NCBI RefSeq assembly: GCF_900187565.1
Contig: NZ_FYED01000014.1
Coordinates: forward strand, 62,001 to 126,000
Source: Pseudomonas sp. Irchel 3A7
GTDB taxonomy: Bacteria; Pseudomonadota; Gammaproteobacteria; Pseudomonadales; Pseudomonadaceae
Length of the DNA: 64,000 nt
Reading direction: 5' to 3'
Shown here one piece after another: positions 24,677 through 33,847 of this stretch. The position numbers and the translations under genes were made by a program. The notes under the pieces were generated by a model that was not told the DNA's origin, searched no databases, and saw only the letters and a program-made list of their open reading frames with translations. Numbering within the stretch: position 1 is the first letter of the stretch; each line of letters begins with the position of its first letter.

Positions 24677-25647
24677 TCAAGGTACTCAAACCCGGTCTCG
24701 CCACCTCGGTACAGGACCTGGGCCGCGAAGGGTATTACCACCTGGGCATTCCGCCTTCCGGCGCACTGGATCAGTACGCCCTGAGCGCGGCCAATCAACT
24801 GGTGGGCAACCCGGCCAATTCGGCGGCGCTGGAATGCACGTTGCTGGGGCCGGAACTGGAGTTCCGGCAAGACGCGCTGGTGGCGGTGTGCGGTGCGCAC
24901 ATGACGCCAAAGGTCGATGGCGTGGACATGCACCTGGACACCGCTTTCGAGGTGAAGGCCGGGCAAGTGCTGCGTTTTGATTTCCCCAAGGCCGGTGCCC
25001 GCGCTTACCTGGCGGTGGCCGGCGGCATTGATGTGCCGGTGGTGCTCGGCAGTCGTTCCACCTATGCCCTGGGCGCACTCGGTGGTTTTCAGGGCCGTCG
25101 CCTGATTGCCGGGGACGAATTGCCGGTGGGCATCGCCAGCGGCAAGGGCCGCGCCGGGGCCAGCCTGCCCATGGCGTTGCGCCAATCCCTGGGGGGTGAA
25201 ATCACCCTGCGCGTGGTGCCGGGGCTGTACTACGACCGCTTGACCCCAGCGGCGGCGGACAGCTTTTTCGCCGAGGCCTGGACCGTCGGCTCGGAGGCGG
25301 ACCGCATCGGTTATCGCTTCAAGGGCGGCAGCCCGCTGAGCTTTCAGCCCCGTGAGCAGCCGTTCGGTGCCGGTTCCGATCCGTCGAACATCGTCGACAG
25401 TTGCTACCCGATCGGCTCGATCCAGGTGCCCGCCGGGCTCGAACCCATCGTGCTGCACCGCGATGCGGTATCCGGTGGCGGCTACGCGATGATCGGCACG
25501 GTGATCAGCGCCGACCTCGACCTGATCGGCCAGATGCAACCCAACCAGAAAGCCCGTTTCGTGGCGGTGACCCTCGAAGAAGCGCTGGAAGCGCGACGTT
25601 CCTATAAGAAAAAACTCAGCTGCTTGAGCAAGCTGTTCCCTTCCTGA
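24673..25647 (+). CDS. PxpC/KipA-like carboxyltransferase subunit
   Basis: A 324-residue protein of the KipA/AHS2 family. The start KPGLATSVQDLGREGYYHLGIPPSGALD, the segment NPANSAALECTLLGPELEF, and SNIVDSCYPIGSIQVPAG near the C-terminus are family features. It forms a heteromer with the PxpB-like protein, encoded with a four-base overlap. With the biotin carrier and carboxylase it can make a complete biotin-dependent carboxylase whose product PxpA would hydrolyse. This is an inference from domain equivalence to urea carboxylase. Confidence 0.88.
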   Translation: MIKVLKPGLATSVQDLGREGYYHLGIPPSGALDQYALSAANQLVGNPANSAALECTLLGPELEFRQDALVAVCGAHMTPKVDGVDMHLDTAFEVKAGQVLRFDFPKAGARAYLAVAGGIDVPVVLGSRSTYALGALGGFQGRRLIAGDELPVGIASGKGRAGASLPMALRQSLGGEITLRVVPGLYYDRLTPAAADSFFAEAWTVGSEADRIGYRFKGGSPLSFQPREQPFGAGSDPSNIVDSCYPIGSIQVPAGLEPIVLHRDAVSGGGYAMIGTVISADLDLIGQMQPNQKARFVAVTLEEALEARRSYKKKLSCLSKLFPS

Positions 25648-25693
25648 TGCTGCCCGTCGCTCTGCGCGGGTAAAGCCAAACGGTGAGCCAACG

Positions 25694-25709
25694 CCGCACT
25701 TCGGTGCGG
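25694..25709 (+). promoter_or_regulatory. UUCG-capped hairpin between pxpC and the permease gene
   Basis: CCGCAC, loop TTCG, GTGCGG is a very stable hairpin in the 111-base gap. No T-run follows, so it is more likely an mRNA stability or partial attenuation element than a full terminator. Confidence 0.4.
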
Positions 25710-25758
25710 TGACGGCTGCCCGCGCTTCAACCTTTGACTGGTTCTGGAGTGCACGCAC

Positions 25759-27081
25759 ATGGCTGCTTTATCGCAATCGAGTCAAACCGGGCAAGACCCG
25801 GCCAATCATCCCGTTCCAACCGGCGCGCGCATGGGCCGACTGTCGCTGACCATGGCCTGGTGGGCGGTGTGCAGCGCGATGTTCTACATCGTGGTCGGCG
25901 CTTCCCTGGCGTTGTCCTATGGCGCGCGCAATGCGCTGATCGGGATGGTGCTATCGGTGATCAGCTACGGGCTGGTCAACACCGTGCTCAGTCGCTTTGC
26001 GATCCGCAGCGGCTTGTCGGTCGCGTTGTTTTCACGGCTGTTGTTCGGCAGCACCGGCGCCTGCCTGGCGACCTTGATCTTCTTCTCGACGGCGATCTAC
26101 TACGCCGTGTTCGAAGGCTCGGTAATCGCCGTGGCGCTCAATCACCTGTACCCGGAACTGGTCTATCCGCTGGCCGCATTGCTGGTGGTGCTGTACAGCG
26201 TGCCGATGATCCTGGGCAGCGTGCAGCACTGGCTGGACAAGCTCAACGGCGTGTTGCTGCCGGTGTATCTGGGTGGCTTGCTGGTGGCGGTGGGGCTGTC
26301 GATCAGCCGTTACGGCTACCAGCCGCAATGGCTGGATTTCGGCCCGGCAACCCCCAGCGCCTTCGGCTGGTGGGACTGCTTCGTCGCCTACATGGGCGTG
26401 TGGATCCTGATGCTGTTCACTTTCGACTACGCCCGTTTCGGCAAGATCGAGGACGCCGAATATCACGGCCGCTGGAACTTCGGCATGCCGTTCTACGCGG
26501 TGACGTTTTTGCTCAACGGCGCGGCGGGCATCTACCTGGTCAGCAGTATTCCCCACGAAGGCGCGCTCAACGAAGTGTCGGTGGTGATGGCGATCCTGCA
26601 GTTGATGGGGCTGTGGGGCCTGTTGTTTGTATGGGCCACGCAAACCCGGATCAACACCGCCAATTACTACCTGGCGACCTTGAACATGCAGGCGTTCTTC
26701 GCTCGTTTCGGTCTGCGGGGTTCGTACCTGATGTGGGCGCTGGCGGTCGGTGTGATCGTCTACGGCCTGATGCTGGCGGATGTGTTTGCGTACTTGCTCA
26801 AGGCGTTGGCCTATCAGGGCATTTTCGTGGTGGCCTGGGTCGGCGTGGCCTTGGCGCAGATCGTTTACGGGCGCTATGACGCAGCGGCGCTGGAGCGTGT
26901 GGCCGCGTTCAATCCAGTGGGCCTGACCGCGTGGTTTGGTGCGACGGCGTTGGGGCTGGCATTGATGTTTTCCGCAGGCGCAGCGAGTAGCTTTTCCGCG
27001 CCCGCAACGGTGATCGTCGCCTTTGCCTTGCAGGCCGGTTTGTCCCATCGCAGCCGGTTGCAGGTCCGGTTGGCGGACTAA
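25759..27081 (+). CDS. NCS1-family purine/cytosine/allantoin-type permease
   Basis: A 440-residue membrane protein with about twelve helices. The opening MGRLSLTMAWWAVCSAMFYIVVGASLALSYG and later TQTRINTANYYLATLNM are typical of nucleobase-cation symporters of the NCS1 family. Members import cytosine, allantoin, hydantoins and other small N-heterocycles. Its place at the end of the pxp/biotin carboxylase operon suggests it imports the substrate of that pathway, such as a lactam or cyclic ureide. It is followed by a cluster of REPs. Confidence 0.85.
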   Translation: MAALSQSSQTGQDPANHPVPTGARMGRLSLTMAWWAVCSAMFYIVVGASLALSYGARNALIGMVLSVISYGLVNTVLSRFAIRSGLSVALFSRLLFGSTGACLATLIFFSTAIYYAVFEGSVIAVALNHLYPELVYPLAALLVVLYSVPMILGSVQHWLDKLNGVLLPVYLGGLLVAVGLSISRYGYQPQWLDFGPATPSAFGWWDCFVAYMGVWILMLFTFDYARFGKIEDAEYHGRWNFGMPFYAVTFLLNGAAGIYLVSSIPHEGALNEVSVVMAILQLMGLWGLLFVWATQTRINTANYYLATLNMQAFFARFGLRGSYLMWALAVGVIVYGLMLADVFAYLLKALAYQGIFVVAWVGVALAQIVYGRYDAAALERVAAFNPVGLTAWFGATALGLALMFSAGAASSFSAPATVIVAFALQAGLSHRSRLQVRLAD

Positions 27082-27085
27082 AACC

Positions 27086-27227
27086 TGTAGGAGCGAAGCT
27101 TGCTCGCGAAGGCGGCCTGACAGATGTACCGGACCCACTGTGGGAGCGAGCCTGCTCGCGAAGAGGACGTACCATTCAACATCCAGGTTGAATGACACAC
27201 CGCCTTCGCGAGCAGGCTCGCTCCCAC
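27086..27227. repeat. REP cluster: one single REP plus REPIN
   Basis: A REP variant GTAGGAGCGAAGCTTGCTCG begins at 27086. A complete REPIN lies at 27140-27227. It occupies the gap between the NCS1 permease and the convergent LysR gene and may end transcripts from both sides. Confidence 0.9.
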
Positions 27228-27281
27228 AATGTGATTTTCAGTGAACGCTTGCATCGGTTGCTCGGCCCCGGAGCCTCCGCT

Positions 27282-28229
27282 TCAGGTCGTCACTTTTCCT
27301 TCCGGGCCCGGGCACCCGTCAGGCGAAAACATCGGCAGGCGCTTGAGCATCCAGTTGAGCAACTCCTGAGCCGGGGCCGCCAGCGGTCGACCGGACTTCA
27401 CCAGCAGTTTCGCCTCAACCCCCTGAAACAGCGGATGTTCCACCGCAATGGCGGCCAGGCTGCCCTGGGCGATTTCTCTGTAGGCGGCGAATTCTCCGAG
27501 CAACGAGGCGAAGTCCCCGGCGGCCACCAGACGCTTGAGTGCTGCCAGGGAGTTGCTGACCAGCACCGGGCGGATCTCGATCTTTTCCGCGTACTCAAGC
27601 ATCTCTATCGCCTGGCCGATGCCGAAGGTGGTGGGCGTCAACACCAACGGGCAGTCGAGAATGTCCGCGACCGTCGCCGGCCCCCCTCGCAAGGCCAGCG
27701 GGTGATCGGGGCGAACCAGCAGCATCACCGGCTGCGATGAGGTTGCGCGAAAATCGATGTGCGCATGCAGGGGCGGGTTGTAGGCAAGGCCGATGTGCGC
27801 ACGGTTTTCGGCGACTTCGTGGAGTACGTCGACGACCGGCAGCGTGTCCAGCGTGACGTTGAGTTTCGGGTATTGCTTGCAGAAGGGCGCGAGTACGTTG
27901 TCAACCAACGCATCGACATAACCCTCGCTGATGACCACCCGCACATGGCCTTGCTGCAGGCCCTTGATCGCTTGCAACTGGTCTTCGAGCTTCTCCTGAT
28001 GGGATCGATAACCGCGCCAGAACTCCAGCAAGTGCGCGGCCGCTTCGGTCGGTTGCACACCCCGCGCCTGGCGTTCGAACAGTGTCGCCCCCAGTTCCTC
28101 TTCCAGCAGCTTGATCTGGCGCGTAATCACCGATGGCGACGTGTTGATGCTGTCTGCCGCGCCACGAATCGAGCCGTGGACCAGCACTTCGTGGAAATAC
28201 CTCAGGCGTTGTTGGTTTATTTCGCGCAT
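27282..28229 (-). CDS. LysR-family regulator
   Basis: A 315-residue protein. QQRLRYFHEVLVHGSIRGAADSINTSPSVITRQIKLLEEELGATLFERQARGVQPTEAA is the winged HTH; the rest is the effector-binding domain, with HIGLAYNPP as its central loop. The start codon at 28229 is 136 bases from the divergent MFS start. The regulator probably controls the MFS and creatininase-like genes at 28366-30498. Confidence 0.88.
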   Translation of the reverse strand: MREINQQRLRYFHEVLVHGSIRGAADSINTSPSVITRQIKLLEEELGATLFERQARGVQPTEAAAHLLEFWRGYRSHQEKLEDQLQAIKGLQQGHVRVVISEGYVDALVDNVLAPFCKQYPKLNVTLDTLPVVDVLHEVAENRAHIGLAYNPPLHAHIDFRATSSQPVMLLVRPDHPLALRGGPATVADILDCPLVLTPTTFGIGQAIEMLEYAEKIEIRPVLVSNSLAALKRLVAAGDFASLLGEFAAYREIAQGSLAAIAVEHPLFQGVEAKLLVKSGRPLAAPAQELLNWMLKRLPMFSPDGCPGPEGKVTT

Positions 28230-28365
28230 GGCTGACGTCTCTCCGTTGTTTCAGCGTTGCTCGTAGGGCAACGATACGCGAACTTAGTTGCTCTTGCTGG
28301 GCTTTGGCTGTGGGGGCAACATCCCTGGCACGACCGTAGATCAACAAGAAGAACCGGAGACGTGC

Positions 28366-29679
28366 ATGTCAACCCTCGACACCTCGGCAAGAAGCAAGGC
28401 CCTTGCGGCCCTGTACCGCAAGCTCAATTGGCGGCTGCTGCCGCTGCTGTTCATCTGCTATGTGTTTGCGTATCTGGATCGGATCAATGTCGGTTTTGCC
28501 AAACTGCAGATGCAGAGTGATCTGGGGCTTTCCGACGCGGCTTATGGCGCGGGCGCGGGCATCTTCTTTCTGGGGTATGTGTTGTTTGAGCTGCCGAGCA
28601 ACCTGATGCTGCCACGGGTTGGCGCACGCAAGACCTTCAGCCGCATCCTGGTGTTATGGGGCATCACCTCGGCGTGCATGCTCTTTGTACGCGACGTGCC
28701 GACGTTCTACGTGATGCGGTTTCTGCTGGGTGTGTTCGAAGCCGGTTTTGCCCCGGGCATGATCTATTACCTGTCGTGCTGGTACGGCCCGACACGGATG
28801 GCCCGCGCCATTGCCATCGTCTTTATCGCCGGCCCCGTAGGCGGCATTATCGGTGGCCCGCTGTCCGCGTGGCTGATCACCACGTTGGCCGGTGTGGGCG
28901 GCATGACCGGCTGGCAGTGGATGTTTCTGCTTGAAGGCCTGCCTTGCGTGTTCCTCGGCATCCTTACGTACTTCGTGCTTGCCAATCGACCCTCGGAGGC
29001 CAGTTGGCTGAGTGTCGAGGAAAAGCATCTGCTGGAGGCTGAACTGGGGACATCGACGAGCCAGGTCCATTCGTTCCGGGCCGTGTTGCGCGACCCGAAA
29101 ACCTACATCCTGGCGTCGGCCTACTTCTGCATCATCTTCTCGATCTACGCCATGAGCTTCTGGCTGCCAGCCATTCTCAAGGCCCAAGGAGTCAATGACA
29201 CCCTGCAGCTGGGTTGGTACGCCGCCATTCCCTACGTAGGCGCCGCCATTGGCATGTACCTGATTGGACGCCGCTCCGACCGGCTCGGTGAGCGCCGCTA
29301 CCACTGCGCGGTACCGGCGGGCATCGCCGCCTTGTGCCTGCTGATGTTCCCTTTTGCCGAGGGACATGTTCTGGTGTCGCTGGCGCTGCTGACCGGGGCG
29401 ACCGCTACGATTTTCATGGCGTATACCGTGTTCTGGGCCATGCCCTCGGAACACATCAAGGGTGAGGCGGCGGCGGGAGGCATTGCCTTCATCAACACCA
29501 TCGGCCTGTGCGGTGGCTTCTGGGGGCCGGCGGTCATTGGTTGGGCAAAAACCGCTACCGGAAACATGAACCTCGGCATCGTAGTCGTCGGCTGCGCCTC
29601 CCTGTGCGCGGTGCTTATCATCACGCTCAACAGATCACTCTCGACTGAACACGTCGCGCCTCAATACAGTGCAGGCTGA
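28366..29679 (+). CDS. MFS transporter, anion:cation symporter (ACS) type
   Basis: A 437-residue twelve-helix transporter. LLPLLFICYVFAYLDRINVGFAKLQM near the N-terminus is the signature of the ACS group, which imports organic acids, phthalates, sugar acids and similar anions. EKHLLEAELG lies in the central loop. The ATG at 28366 has GGAG upstream; the longer frame from 28288 is rejected. The creatininase-like gene starts 70 bases downstream and is probably co-transcribed. Confidence 0.88.
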   Translation: MSTLDTSARSKALAALYRKLNWRLLPLLFICYVFAYLDRINVGFAKLQMQSDLGLSDAAYGAGAGIFFLGYVLFELPSNLMLPRVGARKTFSRILVLWGITSACMLFVRDVPTFYVMRFLLGVFEAGFAPGMIYYLSCWYGPTRMARAIAIVFIAGPVGGIIGGPLSAWLITTLAGVGGMTGWQWMFLLEGLPCVFLGILTYFVLANRPSEASWLSVEEKHLLEAELGTSTSQVHSFRAVLRDPKTYILASAYFCIIFSIYAMSFWLPAILKAQGVNDTLQLGWYAAIPYVGAAIGMYLIGRRSDRLGERRYHCAVPAGIAALCLLMFPFAEGHVLVSLALLTGATATIFMAYTVFWAMPSEHIKGEAAAGGIAFINTIGLCGGFWGPAVIGWAKTATGNMNLGIVVVGCASLCAVLIITLNRSLSTEHVAPQYSAG

Positions 29680-29748
29680 TCAGTCACTTTGAACCCTGAA
29701 ATTGAATCGTCGCGTTCCGCAAGGAACCATCCAAAGGAGAGCACTTCC

Positions 29749-30498
29749 ATGCTTCTACACCTGTCGACCTGGGCCGAGATCGGCCAGTTTCTTGAACGCA
29801 GCCGCACCATCGTGATTCCCATCGGTTCGAATGAACAACACGGCCCGACCGGCCTGTTGGGCACTGACTGGATGTGTCCACAAATCATTGCCCACGAAGC
29901 TCAGAGCAGGGCCGACATCCTGATCGCGCCGACCTTCAACATCGGCATGGCGCAACACCATCTCGGGTTCCCGGGCACCATTTCACTGCGCCCTTCAACG
30001 TTCATCGCCGCCATTGGCGACTGGGTGCGATCGCTGGCCGCGCACGGCTTTGAGAAGATCCTGTTTCTCAATGGCCACGGTGGCAACGTTGCATCGATTG
30101 AGGCGGCATTCTCGGAGCTTTACGCCGAAGCGAGTTTCGCCCGACGCCCAGCGGGGTTCGCGCTGAAGTTGTGCAACTGGTGGGATCTGGAAGGGGTCAA
30201 TGACCTTGCCAAGGAACAGTTCCCGACGGGGCACGGTGTGCATGCAACGCCTTCGGAAATCGCCGTCACCCAGTGGGCCTATCCTGACTCGATCAAGTCG
30301 GCGGGCTATTCGCCGCAGATCGCTAACTGGGGCCCCATCCGCGAAGCCCGGGATTTCCGCGCACGCCATCCGGACGGGCGCATGGGCTCGGACCCGGCGC
30401 AGGCGACAGCGGAAAAAGGCCGGGCACTGGTGATGTTGGCCGCCGAGGGGCTGGTGAAGGAAGTGGAGGCATTCAACCGGGAATCGATGCCGGGCTGA
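29749..30498 (+). CDS. Creatininase-family amidohydrolase
   Basis: A 249-residue cytosolic enzyme. IPIGSNEQHGPTGLLGTDW contains the metal-binding Glu, His and Asp; FLNGHGGN and FPTGHGVHATPSE supply further ligands. The family includes creatininase, mycofactocin MftE and other zinc amidohydrolases that open lactams or cleave C-N bonds. AAAGGAGA stands eight bases before the ATG at 29749. Its likely substrate is whatever the upstream ACS transporter imports; creatinine itself is not supported, because no creatinase or sarcosine genes follow. Confidence 0.85.
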   Translation: MLLHLSTWAEIGQFLERSRTIVIPIGSNEQHGPTGLLGTDWMCPQIIAHEAQSRADILIAPTFNIGMAQHHLGFPGTISLRPSTFIAAIGDWVRSLAAHGFEKILFLNGHGGNVASIEAAFSELYAEASFARRPAGFALKLCNWWDLEGVNDLAKEQFPTGHGVHATPSEIAVTQWAYPDSIKSAGYSPQIANWGPIREARDFRARHPDGRMGSDPAQATAEKGRALVMLAAEGLVKEVEAFNRESMPG

Positions 30499-30528
30499 TG
30501 GCTTGATCAGATCATCCGGACCCATTGC

Positions 30529-30550
30529 GAGCGCCCGTCCCTGGGCGCTC
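30529..30550. terminator. Hairpin between convergent genes
   Basis: GAGCGCCC, loop of six, GGGCGCTC is a perfect 8-bp GC-rich stem between the creatininase-like gene and the convergent transketolase gene. There is no strong T-run, so it may act in both directions with modest strength. Confidence 0.55.
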
Positions 30551-30565
30551 TCTGTCAGTCAGCGC

Positions 30566-31588
30566 TCAAAGCCAGGCTTTGACTTGCGCGCAGACCGCCT
30601 GGGTCGAGATGCCATAGCGGTCATGCAGCGTTGGCAAGGCCCCAGCATCGAGGAACGCATCGGGCAATGCGATCTGCCGGAAGGTCGGCGTCACTCCGTT
30701 GCGCAGCAGCACACTGGCGACCGCTTCGCCCAGACCACCGATGATGGAGCTGTTTTCTGCGGTGACCACCAGGCGACCCGGTTTGCGGGCTTCAGCCAGA
30801 ATGGTTTGCTCGTCCAGGGGTTTGATCGTCGGCACGTGCAACACGGCGACATCAACCCCATCCGCTTGCAACTCTTTCGCCGCCTCCAGGGCGCGCATGG
30901 TCATCAAACCGGTGGAGATGATCAGCACATCGTTACCGGTACGCAGGGTCTTGGCTTTGCCGATCTCGAATTGGTAGCCGTATTCGTCCAGCACCAGCGG
31001 CACATTGCCGCGCAGCAAACGCATGTACACCGGCCCGTTATGGGCTGCAATGGCGGGCACCGCCTGTTCGATTTCCAGCGCATCGCACGGATCGACGATC
31101 ATCAGGTTGGGCATGGCGCGAAAGATCGCCAGGTCGTCCGTGGCCTGGTGGCTGGGGCCGTAGCCGGTGGTGAGGCCGGGCAAGCCGCAGACGATCTTGA
31201 CGTTGAGGTTTTCCTCGGCAATCGCCATGCAGATGAAGTCATAGGCGCGGCGCGAAGCGAATACGGCATAGGTGGTGGCGAAGGGCACGAAGCCTTCCCG
31301 GGCCATGCCCGCTGCCGCACTCATCAGCAGTTGCTCGGCCATGCCCATTTGATAGAAACGATCCGGATGGGCCTTGGCGAAGATGTGCAGGTCGGTGTAC
31401 TTGGACAGGTCGGCGGACAGGCCGACGATGTCCGGGCGTTGATCCGCCAATGCGGCCAACGCATGGCCGAACGGTGCGGATTTCGCGGCCTGGCCCTCAG
31501 AGGCGATTGAGGCAATCATCGCCGAAGTCGTCAGGCGTTTTTTGGCAGGCGTAACCGTGGAAGTCGGCGTGTGGGCTGCGTTGCTCAT
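30566..31588 (-). CDS. Transketolase-like protein, C-terminal subunit
   Basis: A 340-residue protein corresponding to the pyrimidine-binding and C-terminal domains of transketolase. The catalytic Glu is in YQMGMAEQLLMSAAAGMA, and FATTYAVFASRRAYDF and GPSHQATDD are typical. The gene overlaps the N-terminal subunit gene by four bases (ATGA), so the two chains form one thiamine-diphosphate enzyme. Split transketolases of this kind are usually catabolic, for example for branched or modified sugars. Confidence 0.88.
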   Translation of the reverse strand: MSNAAHTPTSTVTPAKKRLTTSAMIASIASEGQAAKSAPFGHALAALADQRPDIVGLSADLSKYTDLHIFAKAHPDRFYQMGMAEQLLMSAAAGMAREGFVPFATTYAVFASRRAYDFICMAIAEENLNVKIVCGLPGLTTGYGPSHQATDDLAIFRAMPNLMIVDPCDALEIEQAVPAIAAHNGPVYMRLLRGNVPLVLDEYGYQFEIGKAKTLRTGNDVLIISTGLMTMRALEAAKELQADGVDVAVLHVPTIKPLDEQTILAEARKPGRLVVTAENSSIIGGLGEAVASVLLRNGVTPTFRQIALPDAFLDAGALPTLHDRYGISTQAVCAQVKAWL

Positions 31589-32433
31589 TGGTTGTTTCCT
31601 TCTTCAAGGTTGCTGAGTGCCAGATCCCATTCGTGTTCTTCGACGCGGATGAAGTGGGTTTTTTCGCGGGTTTCGAGGAAGGGCACGCCTTTGCCCATTT
31701 TGGTGTCGCAAATGATCACCCGTGGTTGAGTGCCGGGATGGTTGCGTGCGGCATCGAACGCGGTGACCAGAGCTTCCAGATCGTTGCCATCGACGCGTTG
31801 GGTGAACCAGCCGAAGGCCTGCCAACGATCGACGATGGGTTCGAACGAAAGAATTTCACTGGAATGGCCATCGGCTTGCTGGTTGTTGACGTCGACAATG
31901 GCGATCAGGTTGTCGAGCTTCCAGTGCGACGCCGACATCACCGCTTCCCAGGTCGAGCCCTCATTCAGCTCGCCGTCCGACAACAGGTTGTAGACGAAGG
32001 CGGGTGAGCCTTTGCGCTTGAGTCCCAGGCAGGCTCCGACGGCGATGCCCAGACCCTGGCCGAGCGAACCACCGGTGATCTCCATGCCCGGGGTGTAGGC
32101 GGCCATGCCCGACATCGGCAGGCGGCTGTCGTCCGCGCCGTAGGTTTCCAATTCGTCCAACGGGATGATTTCGGCTTCGATCAAGGCTGCGTACAGGGCA
32201 ATGGCGTAGTGACCGATCGACAGATAGAAGCGGTCGCGTCCTTCCCATTCCGGGTCTTCGGGCCGATAGCTCAGGGCGTGAAAGTAAGACACAGCCAGCA
32301 GGTCGGCGGCGCCGAGGGCCTGGCCGACGTAGCCTTGCCCCTGAACCTGGCCCATGCGCAAGGCATGGCGGCGAATGTTATGAGCGCGTTGCGCCAGCGT
32401 CGTAGATGACGTGAATGCAGGATGAGCAGTCAT
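31585..32433 (-). CDS. Transketolase-like protein, N-terminal subunit
   Basis: A 282-residue protein with the thiamine-diphosphate and Mg-binding domain. SIGHYAIALYAAL, MEITGGSLGQGLGIAVGACLG and SDGELNEGSTWEAVMSA, then DVNNQQADG, give the GDG-like metal motif (SDGEL with the Asn of VDVNNQ). It pairs with the C-terminal subunit downstream. It follows an MFS gene by 17 bases and an SDR gene further upstream, all on the minus strand, suggesting uptake, oxidation and two-carbon transfer of a polyol or keto-sugar. Confidence 0.88.
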   Translation of the reverse strand: MTAHPAFTSSTTLAQRAHNIRRHALRMGQVQGQGYVGQALGAADLLAVSYFHALSYRPEDPEWEGRDRFYLSIGHYAIALYAALIEAEIIPLDELETYGADDSRLPMSGMAAYTPGMEITGGSLGQGLGIAVGACLGLKRKGSPAFVYNLLSDGELNEGSTWEAVMSASHWKLDNLIAIVDVNNQQADGHSSEILSFEPIVDRWQAFGWFTQRVDGNDLEALVTAFDAARNHPGTQPRVIICDTKMGKGVPFLETREKTHFIRVEEHEWDLALSNLEEGNNQ

Positions 32434-32450
32434 GGTGAAACTCCAATGAA

Positions 32451-33749
32451 TCAACGATTGACCGAGGCGGCGGGGATGCGCAGTACCAACGTGGCACCGA
32501 ACAGCAGTACGCCGGTGATCAGATACATGCCGATGGCGCTGGAACCGGTCTGTGTGGTGACCCAGCCGATCAGGTAAGGCGAACAGAAGCCGGCGAGGTT
32601 GGCGAAGCTGTTGACCGCCGCGATGCCGGCGGCGGCAGACACCCCACCCAGCAACGTGGTGGGCAACATCCAGAACATCGACGTCGCGGACAGGATTCCG
32701 GAAGCGGCCAGGCAAAGACTGAGAATGGAGAGCAGTACATTTCCACCCATCAGGGCAGCCAGGCTCAACCCGAAAGCACCCGCGATCATCGGTACGATGA
32801 GGTGCCAGCGACGCTCACGATGTTTGTCACCGCTGCGTCCGGCATACAGCATGGCCACAATCGCGCAGAGATAGGGCAGGCTGGACAGGAAGCCGATGTG
32901 CAGCGGATCGGAAACCCCCGCGTTACGCACCAGGGTCGGCAGCCAGAAGGTGATTGCGTACTGCCCCATCACCACGCAGAAGTAGATGCCGGCCAGCAAC
33001 CACAGACGCCGGTCACGGATGAATTCGCCTACCGAGGCATGAGTCACTTTCTGCTGGTCGTCCTCGGCCAGCTCACGGCTGATCAAGGCTTTTTCGTCCT
33101 CGTCGAGCCAGGTGGCCTGATGCACGCCGTCCTTCAGATAACTCAGCACCAGCAGGCCGATAACCACCGTCGGCACCGCCTCCAGGACGAACATCCATTG
33201 CCAGCCGGCCCAGCCGTGCATGCCGGCGAAGTGGTTCATGATCCAGCCCGAGAGCGGGCCACCGACCATGCCCGACAGCGGAATGGCGATGAACCACAAT
33301 ACGGTCATGCGCGCACGCCGGTAGGACGGAAACCAGTAGGTCAGATACAGCAACAGCCCCGGTGCCAGGCCGGCTTCGGCAACCCCGAGCAGAAAGCGCA
33401 GCGCGTAGAACTGCCAGGCGGTTTCGACGAAGGCGAACAGGGCGGAGACGATGCCCCAGGTGATCATGATGCGGGCGATCCACACACGTGCACCGACCCT
33501 GTGCAGGATGATGTTGCTGGGGACTTCGCAGAGGAAGTAGCCGATGAAGAACATGCCGGCGCCCAGTCCGTAGACGGTTTCGCTGAGCGCCAGGTCGTTC
33601 ATCATTTGCAGCTTGGCAAAGCCGACGTTGACCCGATCCAGGTAGGCGCACAGGTAGCACAGCATCAAAAAGGGCATCAGGCGCCACGCGGTCTTGCGGT
33701 AGGCGTTGGAGCGCACGGTCGAAACCGCTTCGAGCGACAGGGTAGTCAT
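32451..33749 (-). CDS. MFS transporter, ACS type
   Basis: A 432-residue twelve-helix transporter. RLMPFLMLCYLCAYLDRVNVGFAKLQM is the same ACS signature as the transporter at 28366, and the two are paralogues. YAGRSGDKHRERR is the central-loop motif. The ATG at 33749 is chosen over the very long upstream frame, which reads through the SDR gene in a wrong frame. It is probably the importer for the substrate of the SDR and transketolase. Confidence 0.87.
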   Translation of the reverse strand: MTTLSLEAVSTVRSNAYRKTAWRLMPFLMLCYLCAYLDRVNVGFAKLQMMNDLALSETVYGLGAGMFFIGYFLCEVPSNIILHRVGARVWIARIMITWGIVSALFAFVETAWQFYALRFLLGVAEAGLAPGLLLYLTYWFPSYRRARMTVLWFIAIPLSGMVGGPLSGWIMNHFAGMHGWAGWQWMFVLEAVPTVVIGLLVLSYLKDGVHQATWLDEDEKALISRELAEDDQQKVTHASVGEFIRDRRLWLLAGIYFCVVMGQYAITFWLPTLVRNAGVSDPLHIGFLSSLPYLCAIVAMLYAGRSGDKHRERRWHLIVPMIAGAFGLSLAALMGGNVLLSILSLCLAASGILSATSMFWMLPTTLLGGVSAAAGIAAVNSFANLAGFCSPYLIGWVTTQTGSSAIGMYLITGVLLFGATLVLRIPAASVNR

Positions 33750-33820
33750 GATGGTCTGATCTCTTGTTTTTATTGACCGCCAGGCGATGAGGCCCGGCTG
33801 TGTCGTCGATCCAGATCCGC

Positions 33821-33838
33821 ACGGGCCGCCAGGCCCGT
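33821..33838 (-). terminator. Intercistronic hairpin between SDR and MFS genes
   Basis: ACGGGCC, loop GCCA, GGCCCGT is a perfect 7-bp GC stem ten bases after the SDR stop. With no T-run it probably only reduces read-through or protects the upstream message. Confidence 0.4.
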
Positions 33839-33847
33839 CAGGTGTCA

